From contig NZ_FOYQ01000002.1 in the NCBI RefSeq assembly GCF_900115205.1, forward strand, positions 1,178,001 through 1,242,000: DNA of 64,000 bases, read 5' to 3'. Shown here piece after piece: positions 1-7,430 of this stretch (its first letter is position 1; every line of letters starts with the position of its first letter). Both the position numbers and the translations under genes were made by a program. The notes under the pieces were generated by a model. The model did not search any database. It was not told where the DNA came from and saw nothing but the letters and a program-made list of their open reading frames with translations. Origin of the DNA: Robiginitalea myxolifaciens. Lineage in GTDB: Bacteria; Bacteroidota; Bacteroidia; Flavobacteriales; Flavobacteriaceae.

Positions 1-46
1 TCTTCTCTGCAGCCCGGGCTTTGATATTCTCGAGATCTTCGTTCAT
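1..46 (-). CDS. N-terminal fragment of an unidentified protein (runs off the window)
   Basis: An ATG on the minus strand at 46-44 opens a frame that stays open to the window edge. The visible peptide is MNEDLENIKARAAEK, 15 residues, charged and apparently helical. It is divergent from the methyltransferase that starts at 119. Too little is visible to name a family. The call rests on the open frame, the ATG and the divergent gene arrangement. Confidence 0.4.
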   Translation of the reverse strand, partial: MNEDLENIKARAAEK

Positions 47-65
47 AAGGTCAGTGGCTATTCCT

Positions 66-73
66 TATTTTTG
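66..73 (+). promoter_or_regulatory. Candidate -7 element of the methyltransferase promoter
   Basis: The sequence TATTTTTG matches the Bacteroidota -7 consensus TAnnTTTG. No TTG -33 element is seen at the usual spacing. It implies transcription starting near 80, which excludes the upstream TTG codon at 71 as the start and supports the ATG at 119. Confidence 0.4.
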
Positions 74-118
74 TGGACCATCCAGTACGGGTCCACGAGA
101 ACATCAAAAATACAACGC

Positions 119-826
119 ATGGATTTGTTAGGCAGCGCCCTTGCCGACTATTATTTCCAAAAACATCCGGGCCAGCTCCATTCAGAATCTGTGCTGGGCG
201 ATGTGGAAGAAGTCCCACTAGCCCATTTCTTTCGCTCCCGGAAAGAGATGCCCGCTTTGGAGACCCAGGCTATTGCGCAGTGCATGGGAACCGTTTTGGA
301 TATCGGCTGTGGCGCCGGGTCGCATTTACTTTTATTACAGGAAAACGGCCTTAGTTGCACGGGAATTGATATTTCTCCCGGGGCCGTTCAGGTGGCTCGG
401 GAGCGCGGAGCAAAAGTTGTTCTGGAAGGCGATATCCGCACCTCGGGGGTAGGGAAATTCGATACCCTGTTGTTATTAATGAACGGGATAGGACTGGCCG
501 GCAGTTTGGCAGACCTTCCTGAATTCCTGGCGTTACTCCGGGATATGTTGCAACCAGGCGGGCAAATCCTGATGGATTCCAGCGATCTGCAATACCTGTA
601 TGAGCGCGATGAAGATGGGGGGCTTTGGGTCCCCGGGTTTATGGCCTATTACGGGGATATGGAGTACCGTTGGTTGTACAAGGGGAAACAGGGGGAATTC
701 TTTCCCTGGCTCTTTGTGGATTTTGGTCAATTGCACAGCGCGGCTTCCGCAGTAGGCCTAAGCTGTGAAATGATTGCAGAAGGTCCGCATTACGACTATC
801 TGGCACGACTAATGCCAAAAAAATGA
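119..826 (+). CDS. Class I SAM-dependent methyltransferase
   Basis: A 235-aa protein with a Rossmann-type SAM-binding region. Motif I reads VLDIGCGAGSH near residues 80-90 and is followed by an acidic residue after the second strand (GIDISPGAV). This is the methyltransferase type 11/25 fold; the substrate is not evident. The frame is open upstream to a TTG at 71, but a -7 promoter element covers that codon, so the ATG at 119 (MDLLGSALADYYF) is preferred. It is a single gene, followed on the same strand by the metalloprotease lipoprotein. Confidence 0.8.
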   Translation: MDLLGSALADYYFQKHPGQLHSESVLGDVEEVPLAHFFRSRKEMPALETQAIAQCMGTVLDIGCGAGSHLLLLQENGLSCTGIDISPGAVQVARERGAKVVLEGDIRTSGVGKFDTLLLLMNGIGLAGSLADLPEFLALLRDMLQPGGQILMDSSDLQYLYERDEDGGLWVPGFMAYYGDMEYRWLYKGKQGEFFPWLFVDFGQLHSAASAVGLSCEMIAEGPHYDYLARLMPKK

Positions 827-872
827 AAGGGCCCGGCACGTTTTGCGAACCAAACTGCGTTATTGCTATGCT

Positions 873-1676
873 ATGAAAAAGAAATTATTCTTACTACTGG
901 GGCTACTGGTACTGCTGGCTCCACAATGTTCCCGTGACGACGATGGCGGGGGAACCACGATCGATCGTACTGCCAATTTGAGGTCTACCGGGGAAAGTGC
1001 CTTGGATTTCCTGACTAATTCAACCTTTGATCGCCTGGTTGTAGAATTGGCATTTGTGCCCAGCGTGCGACCTACTGATGCCGCCATTGACGACCTCAGG
1101 GACTTCCTCCTGGAGCGAACCCAGAAGACCGACATCTCTTTTGAATTCCTGCCCGTGGAATCCTCCGGGGAACTGGAAGAGACCTTACAGGAAATAGCAC
1201 AAAAGGAGAACGATAACCGAACCGCTTATAACAACGGTTCAACCCTAACGCTATATATTTACTTTACGGATGCCCTGGCCGAAGGGGATTCGGAAAATAC
1301 AGAATCGATAACCCTGGGAGCGGTTTACCGCAATACATCCATGGTAATCTACCAACGCGCTATCCGTGCCCTGGCAAGCAGGACAACTCTGGTGTCTCGC
1401 GAGGAGTTAGAGGCAGCTACCCTGATGCATGAAATGGGTCACCTTTTTGGCCTGGTAAATCTCGACGCTGCTTTGGCTGAAACCTTCCCCCACAACCTGG
1501 AAGATCCCGCCGCCAATAATCACTGCGATGAGGAAGGGTGTCTGATGCAAGCCAGTCTGGAGTTTTCCTCATCGGCCAAGAAAGTCATGGAAGGCCGGAT
1601 GGCAAAAGGGCAACAGCCCATTCCCGACTTAGGTCCGGAATGCCTGCGCGTGCTCGCCTCTATGGGAGGCCGCTAA
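873..1676 (+). CDS. Lipoprotein zinc metalloprotease with HEMGH motif
   Basis: A 267-aa predicted lipoprotein. It has a basic-hydrophobic signal peptide ending at Cys19, followed by an acidic stretch suited to surface or periplasmic anchoring. The zinc-binding signature HEMGH lies at about residues 186-190. It sits in HEMGHLFGLVN, where the third metzincin ligand position is Asn instead of His. A downstream C-x4-C-L-M segment (Cys218, Cys223) resembles the Met-turn region of flavobacterial proteins annotated as membrane metalloproteases. The ATG at 873 is used because it starts the signal peptide; the frame is open further upstream. The stop codon overlaps the convergent queE stop by 3 bp within the 4-bp sequence CTAA. 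Confidence 0.75.
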   Translation: MKKKLFLLLGLLVLLAPQCSRDDDGGGTTIDRTANLRSTGESALDFLTNSTFDRLVVELAFVPSVRPTDAAIDDLRDFLLERTQKTDISFEFLPVESSGELEETLQEIAQKENDNRTAYNNGSTLTLYIYFTDALAEGDSENTESITLGAVYRNTSMVIYQRAIRALASRTTLVSREELEAATLMHEMGHLFGLVNLDAALAETFPHNLEDPAANNHCDEEGCLMQASLEFSSSAKKVMEGRMAKGQQPIPDLGPECLRVLASMGGR

Positions 1677-2287
1677 GGTATATTCAGGTATTTATGCGTC
1701 TGTAGGGATACCCGCCAGCGCGGGTTTTCCATTACATAATCCACAATCATCGGAGTCACTTTTTCGCGCACACTCCATTCGGGTTGCAGGTATAGCATGC
1801 ACTCGGGGCTCACTTGTGCAGCCTGTTCTTCCGCAAATTTCAGATCGTGTTTGTTGTAGACAATTACCTTGAGCTCGTGTGCATTCTTGTGGATATCGCC
1901 CACCGGAAGCATATTCTTCTTGGGGGACAAACAAATCCAATCCCATTGCCCGGTAAGCGGATACGCCCCGGAAGTCTCAATATGGATAGCTATCCCGGCT
2001 TGTTTGAGGCTGCTCGTGAGTGGCCCCATATCCCAGGTCAGGGGTTCGCCCCCGGTAATGACGATGGTATTGGAATAGCGTCTGGCCTCCGTTACGATTT
2101 CATCGATCCCGGTGGGTGGATGCAGGGTTGCATTCCAACTTTCCTTAACATCACACCAATGACAGCCCACATCACATCCTCCAACACGAATAAAATAGGC
2201 AGCCGTCCCTTTGTGGAATCCTTCCCCCTGTATGGTATAGAAAGCTTCCATTAAAGGCAGCATGGTACCGGCCTCCACCTGGTCCAT
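1673..2287 (-). CDS. queE: 7-carboxy-7-deazaguanine synthase QueE
   Basis: A radical SAM enzyme that converts 6-carboxytetrahydropterin to 7-carboxy-7-deazaguanine in the pathway to preQ0 and queuosine. The cluster-binding motif is the C-x3-C-x2-C in GGCDVGCHWCD, and MLPLMEAFYTIQGEG is the usual N-terminal core. The C-terminus SLQTHKYLNIP is typical of the family. The frame can also begin at a GTG at 2326, giving 217 aa. However, a -7 promoter element at 2331-2338 would put the transcript start at about that GTG, so the ATG at 2287 (204 aa) is preferred. The start is uncertain; the identity is not. Confidence 0.92.
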   Translation of the reverse strand: MDQVEAGTMLPLMEAFYTIQGEGFHKGTAAYFIRVGGCDVGCHWCDVKESWNATLHPPTGIDEIVTEARRYSNTIVITGGEPLTWDMGPLTSSLKQAGIAIHIETSGAYPLTGQWDWICLSPKKNMLPVGDIHKNAHELKVIVYNKHDLKFAEEQAAQVSPECMLYLQPEWSVREKVTPMIVDYVMENPRWRVSLQTHKYLNIP

Positions 2288-2330
2288 AATCTCACGGTCC
2301 GCTACTGGATCTATTTTGTTTTTCACGCAG

Positions 2331-2338
2331 CAAAGATA
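2331..2338 (-). promoter_or_regulatory. Candidate -7 element upstream of queE
   Basis: On the minus strand this reads TATCTTTG, a perfect match to TAnnTTTG. It lies 5 bp from the GTG at 2326 and 43 bp from the ATG at 2287. No good -33 TTG is seen. It lies in the short divergent spacer shared with the HerA-like ATPase. Confidence 0.4.
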
Positions 2339-2379
2339 GGAAATGCGAATTCCCTATTTTAGTGGCAAATTTTACTATC

Positions 2380-3894
2380 ATGTCCAAGAGCGAAGCTTTT
2401 CGGGAGCAAATAGAGCAAGGGTACCAATTTAAAGGGGATTCCATAGTTGTTGGCGCCGCGATGTACGAAGGCCAGGCCTTAACAGGAGCCCATGTAAAGG
2501 TTCCATTGAAAACCCTGAACCGCCATGGCCTGATTGCCGGTGCAACAGGTACGGGAAAAACCAAATCCCTGCAAGTACTGGCCGAGAACCTGAGTCTCAA
2601 CGGGATCCCGGTTTTGCTTATGGACCTCAAGGGCGACTTGAGTGGTCTTGCCCAACCCAGCCCGGGACACCCCAAGATCGATGAGCGTATGGGGCAAATC
2701 GGTTTGGACTTTAACCCGGATTCCTTTCCGGTGGAAATCCTGACCCTCTCGGAACAGGGCGGTGTAAAACTGCGTGCAACGGTTTCGGAATTCGGACCTG
2801 TACTTCTTTCGCGGATCCTGGATCTCTCCGAGACACAGCAGGGTATTGTTGCCGTAATCTTCAAGTATTGCGACGATCAGAAATTACCGCTGCTCGATCT
2901 CAAGGACTTCAAAAAAGTATTGCAGTATGCCACAGGTGAAGGCAAGAAAGAATTTCAGGAGGCTTATGGCAGGATCAGCACCAGTTCTACAGGAACCATC
3001 CTGCGAAAGGTTATTGAACTCGAACAACAGGGTGCGGAATTATTCTTTGGGGAAAAGTCCTTTGATGTCAATGATTTAACACGTATAGACGAAAACGGGA
3101 GGGGGTATGTCAACATTATCCGCCTTACCGATATCCAGGACCGGCCCAAGTTGTTTTCCACTTTCATGTTGAGTTTATTGGCGGAAATCTACAGCACCTT
3201 CCCGGAACAAGGCGATAGCGACCGTCCGGAACTCGTGCTCTTTATCGATGAGGCGCACCTGATCTTTAAGGAGGCTTCCAAGGCCTTGCTCGACCAGATC
3301 GAAAGCATTGTGAAATTGATCCGATCCAAGGGGATCGGATTGTACTTCGTGACTCAGAATCCTACGGATGTACCCAATGAAGTCCTGGCACAGTTGGGGT
3401 TGAAAATCCAGCACGCGCTACGTGCCTTTACGGCCCGGGATCGCAAAGCCATCAAGCTTACTGCCGAGAATTATCCGGTATCCGATTATTACGACACCAA
3501 AGAAGTACTCACTTCCCTGGGAATTGGAGAGGCACTGGTGACCGCCCTCGATGAAAAAGGCCGTCCTACTCCCCTGGCCGCGACGCTGATGCGAGCCCCT
3601 ATGAGTCGGATGGACGTCCTTACGGATTCCGAGCTCAAAGCGCTGATCAAAGCTTCAGGACTCGTAAGTAAATACAATGAAACCATCGATCGGGAGAGTG
3701 CCTATGAACTCCTGAATGAAAAAATAGAAAAAGCGGAACAGGAGGCGGCCAAGGAAGAGGCAAAAGCCCCTGCACGGACAACTCAAAGTAGAAGCCGCGG
3801 CGGATATAAGCGCCAGAATCCGGTTGTAAAAGTACTCACCAGCGCCACCTTTATTCGCGGGGTATTGGGCGTATTAAAAAAAGTAATCCGATAA
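2380..3894 (+). CDS. HerA-like ATPase of the DUF853 (YjgR) family
   Basis: A 504-aa protein of the DUF853 family, a HerA/FtsK-type P-loop ATPase. The Walker A motif is GATGTGKT at about residues 55-62, and the Walker B region is LVLFIDEAHLIF near residue 287. The C-terminal 80 residues are charged and low-complexity (Glu/Ala/Lys, then basic). Family members resemble DNA-translocating helicases but most have no defined role. The frame is open from a GTG at 2362. The ATG at 2380 (MSKSEAFREQ) matches the usual N-terminus and is preferred. It is followed after 2 bp by a lipoprotein gene, so the two are probably cotranscribed. Confidence 0.85.
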   Translation: MSKSEAFREQIEQGYQFKGDSIVVGAAMYEGQALTGAHVKVPLKTLNRHGLIAGATGTGKTKSLQVLAENLSLNGIPVLLMDLKGDLSGLAQPSPGHPKIDERMGQIGLDFNPDSFPVEILTLSEQGGVKLRATVSEFGPVLLSRILDLSETQQGIVAVIFKYCDDQKLPLLDLKDFKKVLQYATGEGKKEFQEAYGRISTSSTGTILRKVIELEQQGAELFFGEKSFDVNDLTRIDENGRGYVNIIRLTDIQDRPKLFSTFMLSLLAEIYSTFPEQGDSDRPELVLFIDEAHLIFKEASKALLDQIESIVKLIRSKGIGLYFVTQNPTDVPNEVLAQLGLKIQHALRAFTARDRKAIKLTAENYPVSDYYDTKEVLTSLGIGEALVTALDEKGRPTPLAATLMRAPMSRMDVLTDSELKALIKASGLVSKYNETIDRESAYELLNEKIEKAEQEAAKEEAKAPARTTQSRSRGGYKRQNPVVKVLTSATFIRGVLGVLKKVIR

Positions 3895-3896
3895 CT

Positions 3897-4451
3897 ATGC
3901 CAAAACCTCCTTACCGCCTGCTCCTTTCCCTTTTGCTGGTAGCCGCGATCACGGGATGTGAAAACGAAAAAGAGAACCCCTTTGCCATAGCAGCAGGCAA
4001 GATTGGTCATTTGGAGCGTACTGCGCGTATTGCACAATTAGACAGCATCTTTGCCCAGGATTCCCTGGTTCGGGATACCACCAAGCTCGAGCTTGGCGCC
4101 AATGATAAAATTGAGGTTTACGAAAAAGGGGGAAGCCACCTGCTCACCCTTAGTCCGGGTGGAGACAGCCTGAAGCGCATTGGTAACGTCCGCATCCGGG
4201 ATGCCCGCTATCTCACTCCGGAAGGGATCGGCATAAAAAGTACGTACGGAGACATTAAAAAGGCCTATGAGATCCGAAAAATCCTTTCTTCCCTGAATAA
4301 TGTCGTGGTCCTGGTAAAAGGCAGCGAAGCATACTTTACCATTTCCAGGGAATCCCTGCCGGGCGCACTGCGGTATAACAATGCCCCGGTAGAAGCCGTT
4401 CAAATACCGGATAACGCTCCCATAAAATATATGATGGTAAGCTGGGATTAA
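3897..4451 (+). CDS. Predicted lipoprotein of unknown function
   Basis: A 184-aa protein with a signal peptide ending in the lipobox AITGC near residue 21 and a polar, acidic mature N-terminus. The body alternates short strands and turns, with no recognised domain. Its start follows the DUF853 ATPase stop after 2 bp, which suggests translational coupling. Its TAA shares the 4-bp sequence TTAA with the TAA of the convergent HxlR gene. I do not recognise the family. Confidence 0.65.
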   Translation: MPKPPYRLLLSLLLVAAITGCENEKENPFAIAAGKIGHLERTARIAQLDSIFAQDSLVRDTTKLELGANDKIEVYEKGGSHLLTLSPGGDSLKRIGNVRIRDARYLTPEGIGIKSTYGDIKKAYEIRKILSSLNNVVVLVKGSEAYFTISRESLPGALRYNNAPVEAVQIPDNAPIKYMMVSWD

Positions 4452-4879
4452 TCCCGGCTTTCTATTAGGGCATCTTTCCTCCGTGCCATAATCGCCGCGC
4501 TGTGACCCGTTATCCATTCGGTTAGTTCGACCAGGCGTTGTAAGTACTCAAAGCCAAAGGGAGACAATTCGTATTCCACCCGAACCGGAACTTCGGCATA
4601 GGCATGCCGTATCAAATAGCCGTCCTGTTCCAGGACCTTCAGGCGCTCACTGAGCACTTTGGCCGAAATCCCCCCCACCTTTTTCTTCAGTGCATTGAAG
4701 CGGAGTTTCGGGTAATAGCCCAGAAAAAGCACAATCAGGATACTCCACTTATCTGAGGCCAGGGCCATCACATCGCGTATCGGACAATATTCGGCCTCTT
4801 CCCGGGGAAGGAACGGGCTAAAAAGCTCCTTAATTTTTTTTGCCGTCTTAAGCCGCTGATTTTCAGTAATTGTTTCCAT
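4448..4879 (-). CDS. HxlR-family winged-helix transcriptional regulator
   Basis: A 143-aa protein with the HxlR domain. The hallmark CPIRDVMALASDKWSILIV (residues ~32-50) is followed by a winged helix-turn-helix (RFNALKKKVGGISAKVLSERL) and a YELSPFG wing. The single cysteine at the start of the domain is the residue often used by HxlR/YodB proteins as a redox or electrophile sensor. It is divergent from an alpha/beta hydrolase 98 bp away. An inverted repeat and a direct repeat in that spacer are candidate operators, so the hydrolase is the likely target. The ligand is unknown. Confidence 0.85.
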   Translation of the reverse strand: METITENQRLKTAKKIKELFSPFLPREEAEYCPIRDVMALASDKWSILIVLFLGYYPKLRFNALKKKVGGISAKVLSERLKVLEQDGYLIRHAYAEVPVRVEYELSPFGFEYLQRLVELTEWITGHSAAIMARRKDALIESRD

Positions 4880-4895
4880 ATTGCCACCTGATTAC

Positions 4896-4924
4896 TTACC
4901 GGATACCTATTTTATAACCGGTAA
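4896..4924. promoter_or_regulatory. Inverted repeat in the HxlR/hydrolase divergent spacer
   Basis: TTACCGG at 4896-4902 and CCGGTAA at 4918-4924 form a perfect 7-bp inverted repeat with a 15-bp spacer. The half-sites are centred 22 bp apart, on the same DNA face. It lies between the HxlR start (4879) and the hydrolase -7 element (4933), where an autoregulatory operator would be expected. Confidence 0.5.
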
Positions 4925-4932
4925 AAATTCGA

Positions 4933-4940
4933 TATTTTTG
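4933..4940 (+). promoter_or_regulatory. Candidate -7 element of the alpha/beta hydrolase
   Basis: TATTTTTG matches TAnnTTTG. Transcription would start near 4948, about 30 bp before the ATG at 4978. No TTG is seen at the -33 position. Confidence 0.4.
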
Positions 4941-4956
4941 GTATTCCAAAGGAACC

Positions 4957-4974
4957 AAGTTACTTAAAGTTACT
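4957..4974 (+). repeat. Direct repeat AAGTTACT x2 with 10-bp period in the hydrolase leader
   Basis: AAGTTACT occurs at 4957-4964 and again at 4967-4974, exactly one helical turn apart. It lies directly before the ATG at 4978. It could be a regulator site downstream of the promoter. Confidence 0.4.
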
Positions 4975-4977
4975 GCA

Positions 4978-5820
4978 ATGCGCAAATACCTCTTCCTGAT
5001 CCAAAAGAACTTGCTGGCGGGCTACCTGAACAGCCTTGTTTATGTCTCGCCCTCCAGCGCAGCGCACCGGGCTTTCCTGATTTTCTGTAAAGTACGCAAA
5101 GGGCGTATCCTGCCACAGCAGGAATCCTATTTGAAGGAGGCCCGTCTGAGTAGGGAAGATGTCGCCGGGCATCAGCTCCAAACCTATCACTGGAAAGGCA
5201 AGGGACCCAAGGTTTTACTCATCCACGGGTGGGAGAGCAACACGTTCAGATGGCGGAACCTCATTGAACCCTTGCGTCAGGCCGATTTTGACATCTATGC
5301 CTTTGATGCACCGGCCCACGGGGCCTCCAGCGGGAAATATTTGCATGTCCCGCTCTATACGCAATGCGTGGAGCACCTGGTACAAACCTTTAAACCCGAT
5401 TACCTCATTGGCCATTCTGTCGGCGGGATGACTACGCTATATCACACCTACCGGCACCCCAACCCGGAAATCGAAAAAATTGTAACCATAGGAGCACCCT
5501 CCGAATTCCACGAAATCATGGAGAATTACCAGAATCTCCTCGGTTTTAACGACCGTGTCCTGAATGCACTGGATGGCTACATACAAAATCGGTTCGGGTT
5601 TGGTATCCGGGACTTTTCCACCTCCCGTTTTGCCCTTGAAATCGACAAGCGCGGCCTGCTGCTCCACGACAGAAAAGATGCCATTGCTCCCTACCACGCT
5701 TCGGTTCGTGTCAATCAGAACTGGAAAGGAAGCGAGCTGATTTCCACAGAGGGCCTTGGACACTCCATGCATCAGGCAGAGGTGAACCAACAAATCGTGG
5801 AGTTCCTCAAAACCGGATAG
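4978..5820 (+). CDS. Alpha/beta hydrolase
   Basis: A 280-aa alpha/beta-hydrolase fold protein. VLLIHGWESNTFRW (residues ~79-92) carries the HG oxyanion region and GHSVGG (near 145) is the nucleophile elbow with catalytic Ser. The C-terminal GLGHSMHQ supplies the catalytic His. No signal peptide is seen, so it is probably cytoplasmic. It is divergent from the HxlR regulator and probably controlled by it. The substrate is unknown. Confidence 0.8.
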   Translation: MRKYLFLIQKNLLAGYLNSLVYVSPSSAAHRAFLIFCKVRKGRILPQQESYLKEARLSREDVAGHQLQTYHWKGKGPKVLLIHGWESNTFRWRNLIEPLRQADFDIYAFDAPAHGASSGKYLHVPLYTQCVEHLVQTFKPDYLIGHSVGGMTTLYHTYRHPNPEIEKIVTIGAPSEFHEIMENYQNLLGFNDRVLNALDGYIQNRFGFGIRDFSTSRFALEIDKRGLLLHDRKDAIAPYHASVRVNQNWKGSELISTEGLGHSMHQAEVNQQIVEFLKTG

Positions 5821-5834
5821 GTAGGTACAACACG

Positions 5835-5864
5835 CTGTGTCTTGCGGCACAATCCATATCTTTG
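5835..5864 (+). promoter_or_regulatory. Candidate promoter of the VOC protein gene
   Basis: TATCTTTG at 5857-5864 matches TAnnTTTG. CTG at 5835-5837, one mismatch from TTG, lies 19 bp upstream, the usual flavobacterial spacing. The predicted start is about 13 bp before the ATG at 5884. Confidence 0.4.
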
Positions 5865-5883
5865 AGCGATCAAATAATTTTCC

Positions 5884-6309
5884 ATGTCAGCAAGTATTAC
5901 ACCCTTTCACGTGGCCATCCCTGTCCACAATCTGGCTGAATGCCGCACATTTTACCGGGAAGTCCTGGGTTGTTCTGAAGGTCGCAGCAGTGACCAGTGG
6001 GTAGATTTCGATCTTTTCGGGCATCAGGTGGTGATTCACTACAAGCCTAAAAGCGAGGAAGACCTCCATACCAATCCTGTAGATGGAAAACACGTTCCGG
6101 TTCCTCACTACGGGGTCGTACTCCCCTGGGATTCCTTCCACACCTTTGCGGAGCGTCTCAAAAGCAAGGGCGTGGAGTTTGTGATTGAACCCTATATCCG
6201 CTTCGAAGGGCAAGTTGGGGAGCAAGCTACTATGTTCTTTTTGGACCCGGCAGGGAACGCCTTGGAATTCAAGTCGTTTCGGGATATGGGGCAGTTATTT
6301 GCGAAATAA
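5884..6309 (+). CDS. VOC-superfamily (glyoxalase-like) protein
   Basis: A 141-aa single-domain vicinal-oxygen-chelate protein. Putative metal ligands fit the fold: His in [11 protein letters not shown] at the N-terminus, His in HYGVVLP mid-protein, and Glu in GNALEFKSF near the C-terminus. The family includes glyoxalases, dioxygenases and resistance proteins. Sequence features do not separate these, though [12 protein letters not shown] is common among flavobacterial glyoxalase-like proteins. It is a single gene, convergent with the acetyltransferase 35 bp downstream. Confidence 0.8.
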   Translation: MSASITPFHVAIPVHNLAECRTFYREVLGCSEGRSSDQWVDFDLFGHQVVIHYKPKSEEDLHTNPVDGKHVPVPHYGVVLPWDSFHTFAERLKSKGVEFVIEPYIRFEGQVGEQATMFFLDPAGNALEFKSFRDMGQLFAK

Positions 6310-6344
6310 GTTTATTGGGACCAGGCTGTTGGCCAAGGGCATTC

Positions 6345-6791
6345 TCAGAGCCTTTTCTCGAAGCAAACGCTATTGGCAACCCCTACATAAGGCTCGAAAT
6401 TCGGAATCCGCCGATACCCATATTTTTCATACAGCCCAATGGCCTCGGGATTACGCAATCCGGTTTCCAATACCATTCGGGTAAACCCGTCTGCCGCAGC
6501 CCACAGCTCCAATTCCTTCAATACCCCTGCAGCGATTCCTTTGCCGCGATATTCCGGATCGGTAAACATCCGTTTGATTTCAACGGCATTTGGGTCAAAT
6601 ACCTTGAGGGCACCGCAGCCTACGGCCTGCCCTTCCAGATAATAAACCACCGCGCGGTCCAGACCCTCCAAACCATTGTACTGATGATAAAAGGCATGTT
6701 CCTCCCCATCGCGTTCAGCGAGGTCTGCATCCAGGCGACCTACCAGTTCGCGGAATTCGGGGTTGGTTGAATTTGTCCTAAGTAGCTTCAA
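6345..6791 (-). CDS. GNAT-family N-acetyltransferase
   Basis: A 148-aa GNAT protein. The acetyl-CoA-binding motif A is VEIKRMFTDPEYRGKGIA (R-x-x-G-x-G/A, residues ~90-107), and motif B is GLYEKYGYRRI. The start is a TTG codon at 6791-6789; an in-frame stop lies just upstream and there is no nearby ATG. The encoded N-terminus MKLLRTNSTNPEF resembles flavobacterial relatives, so the TTG is probably genuine. The DUF2306 gene ends 12 bp upstream on the same strand, so the two may be cotranscribed. The substrate is unknown. Confidence 0.82.
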   Translation of the reverse strand: MKLLRTNSTNPEFRELVGRLDADLAERDGEEHAFYHQYNGLEGLDRAVVYYLEGQAVGCGALKVFDPNAVEIKRMFTDPEYRGKGIAAGVLKELELWAAADGFTRMVLETGLRNPEAIGLYEKYGYRRIPNFEPYVGVANSVCFEKRL

Positions 6792-6803
6792 AATGCTGAT
6801 TCT

Positions 6804-7430
6804 TTAACCCAATGACAATCCCTTCCTCCGGATCCAATACCGGGCAAAAATCAGATTCGGCACCCAGCAAAGCCAGGCAACTATCCGATAGGCAGGAATG
6901 AAGTCCCCAATGGTTGCCGTTAGGAGGGGCAGCCAAATCCTAAGGGTAACCGCCGCGAAACAAGCCGCATAACTGTATATCATCCACTGGCCGTGCAACA
7001 CAACATTCCCCTGGAGAATAGCCCGATAAGCCATAAGGGTGAAGAAAATCCACAGAACCCCCAAAAAGAAGAACCCCGTGGCGCTAATCCATCCCCCGGT
7101 AGCGTGGAATGCGAGGTACACGCCACAGCTTCCGCTAATCAATACGGTCACCAGGTAAAATATCCCGAGCCTGCGGTGCAGTTTGAGGTAGTTTCTCCGC
7201 AGTCTTTTGCTAAACTGCGTCCATCCGGAAAGCAAGGCAAGTCCCCCGAAGCTTATATGGCCATAGAATGCAATATTCCAAAGTGTATCGGCCAGGAGCT
7301 GGTCGGTCTTAGAGTTAAGCAAGCCCATTTTACCATCGACCAGCAGGTACATCAGCGGGTACAATCCAACACCCACCGCCAGGAATCCAAATGCCAGCCA
7401 GGCAACTTTATTTACAGTTTTGTTTGCCAT
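6804..7430 (-). CDS. DUF2306-family integral membrane protein
   Basis: A 208-aa membrane protein with about six hydrophobic segments. A central HISFGGLALLSGWTQF followed by LHRRLGIFYL is typical of DUF2306. Conserved histidines in these segments suggest possible haem or metal contact, but function in this family is not established. The ATG at 7430 overlaps the TGA of the upstream esterase lipoprotein by one base (TGATG), which indicates translational coupling. A GTG three bases earlier could also serve. Confidence 0.75.
   Translation of the reverse strand: MANKTVNKVAWLAFGFLAVGVGLYPLMYLLVDGKMGLLNSKTDQLLADTLWNIAFYGHISFGGLALLSGWTQFSKRLRRNYLKLHRRLGIFYLVTVLISGSCGVYLAFHATGGWISATGFFFLGVLWIFFTLMAYRAILQGNVVLHGQWMIYSYAACFAAVTLRIWLPLLTATIGDFIPAYRIVAWLCWVPNLIFARYWIRRKGLSLG

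Noticed and set aside
6315-6770. 151-codon frame opposite the acetyltransferase
   Set aside because: The opposite strand has clear GNAT motifs; this frame has none.
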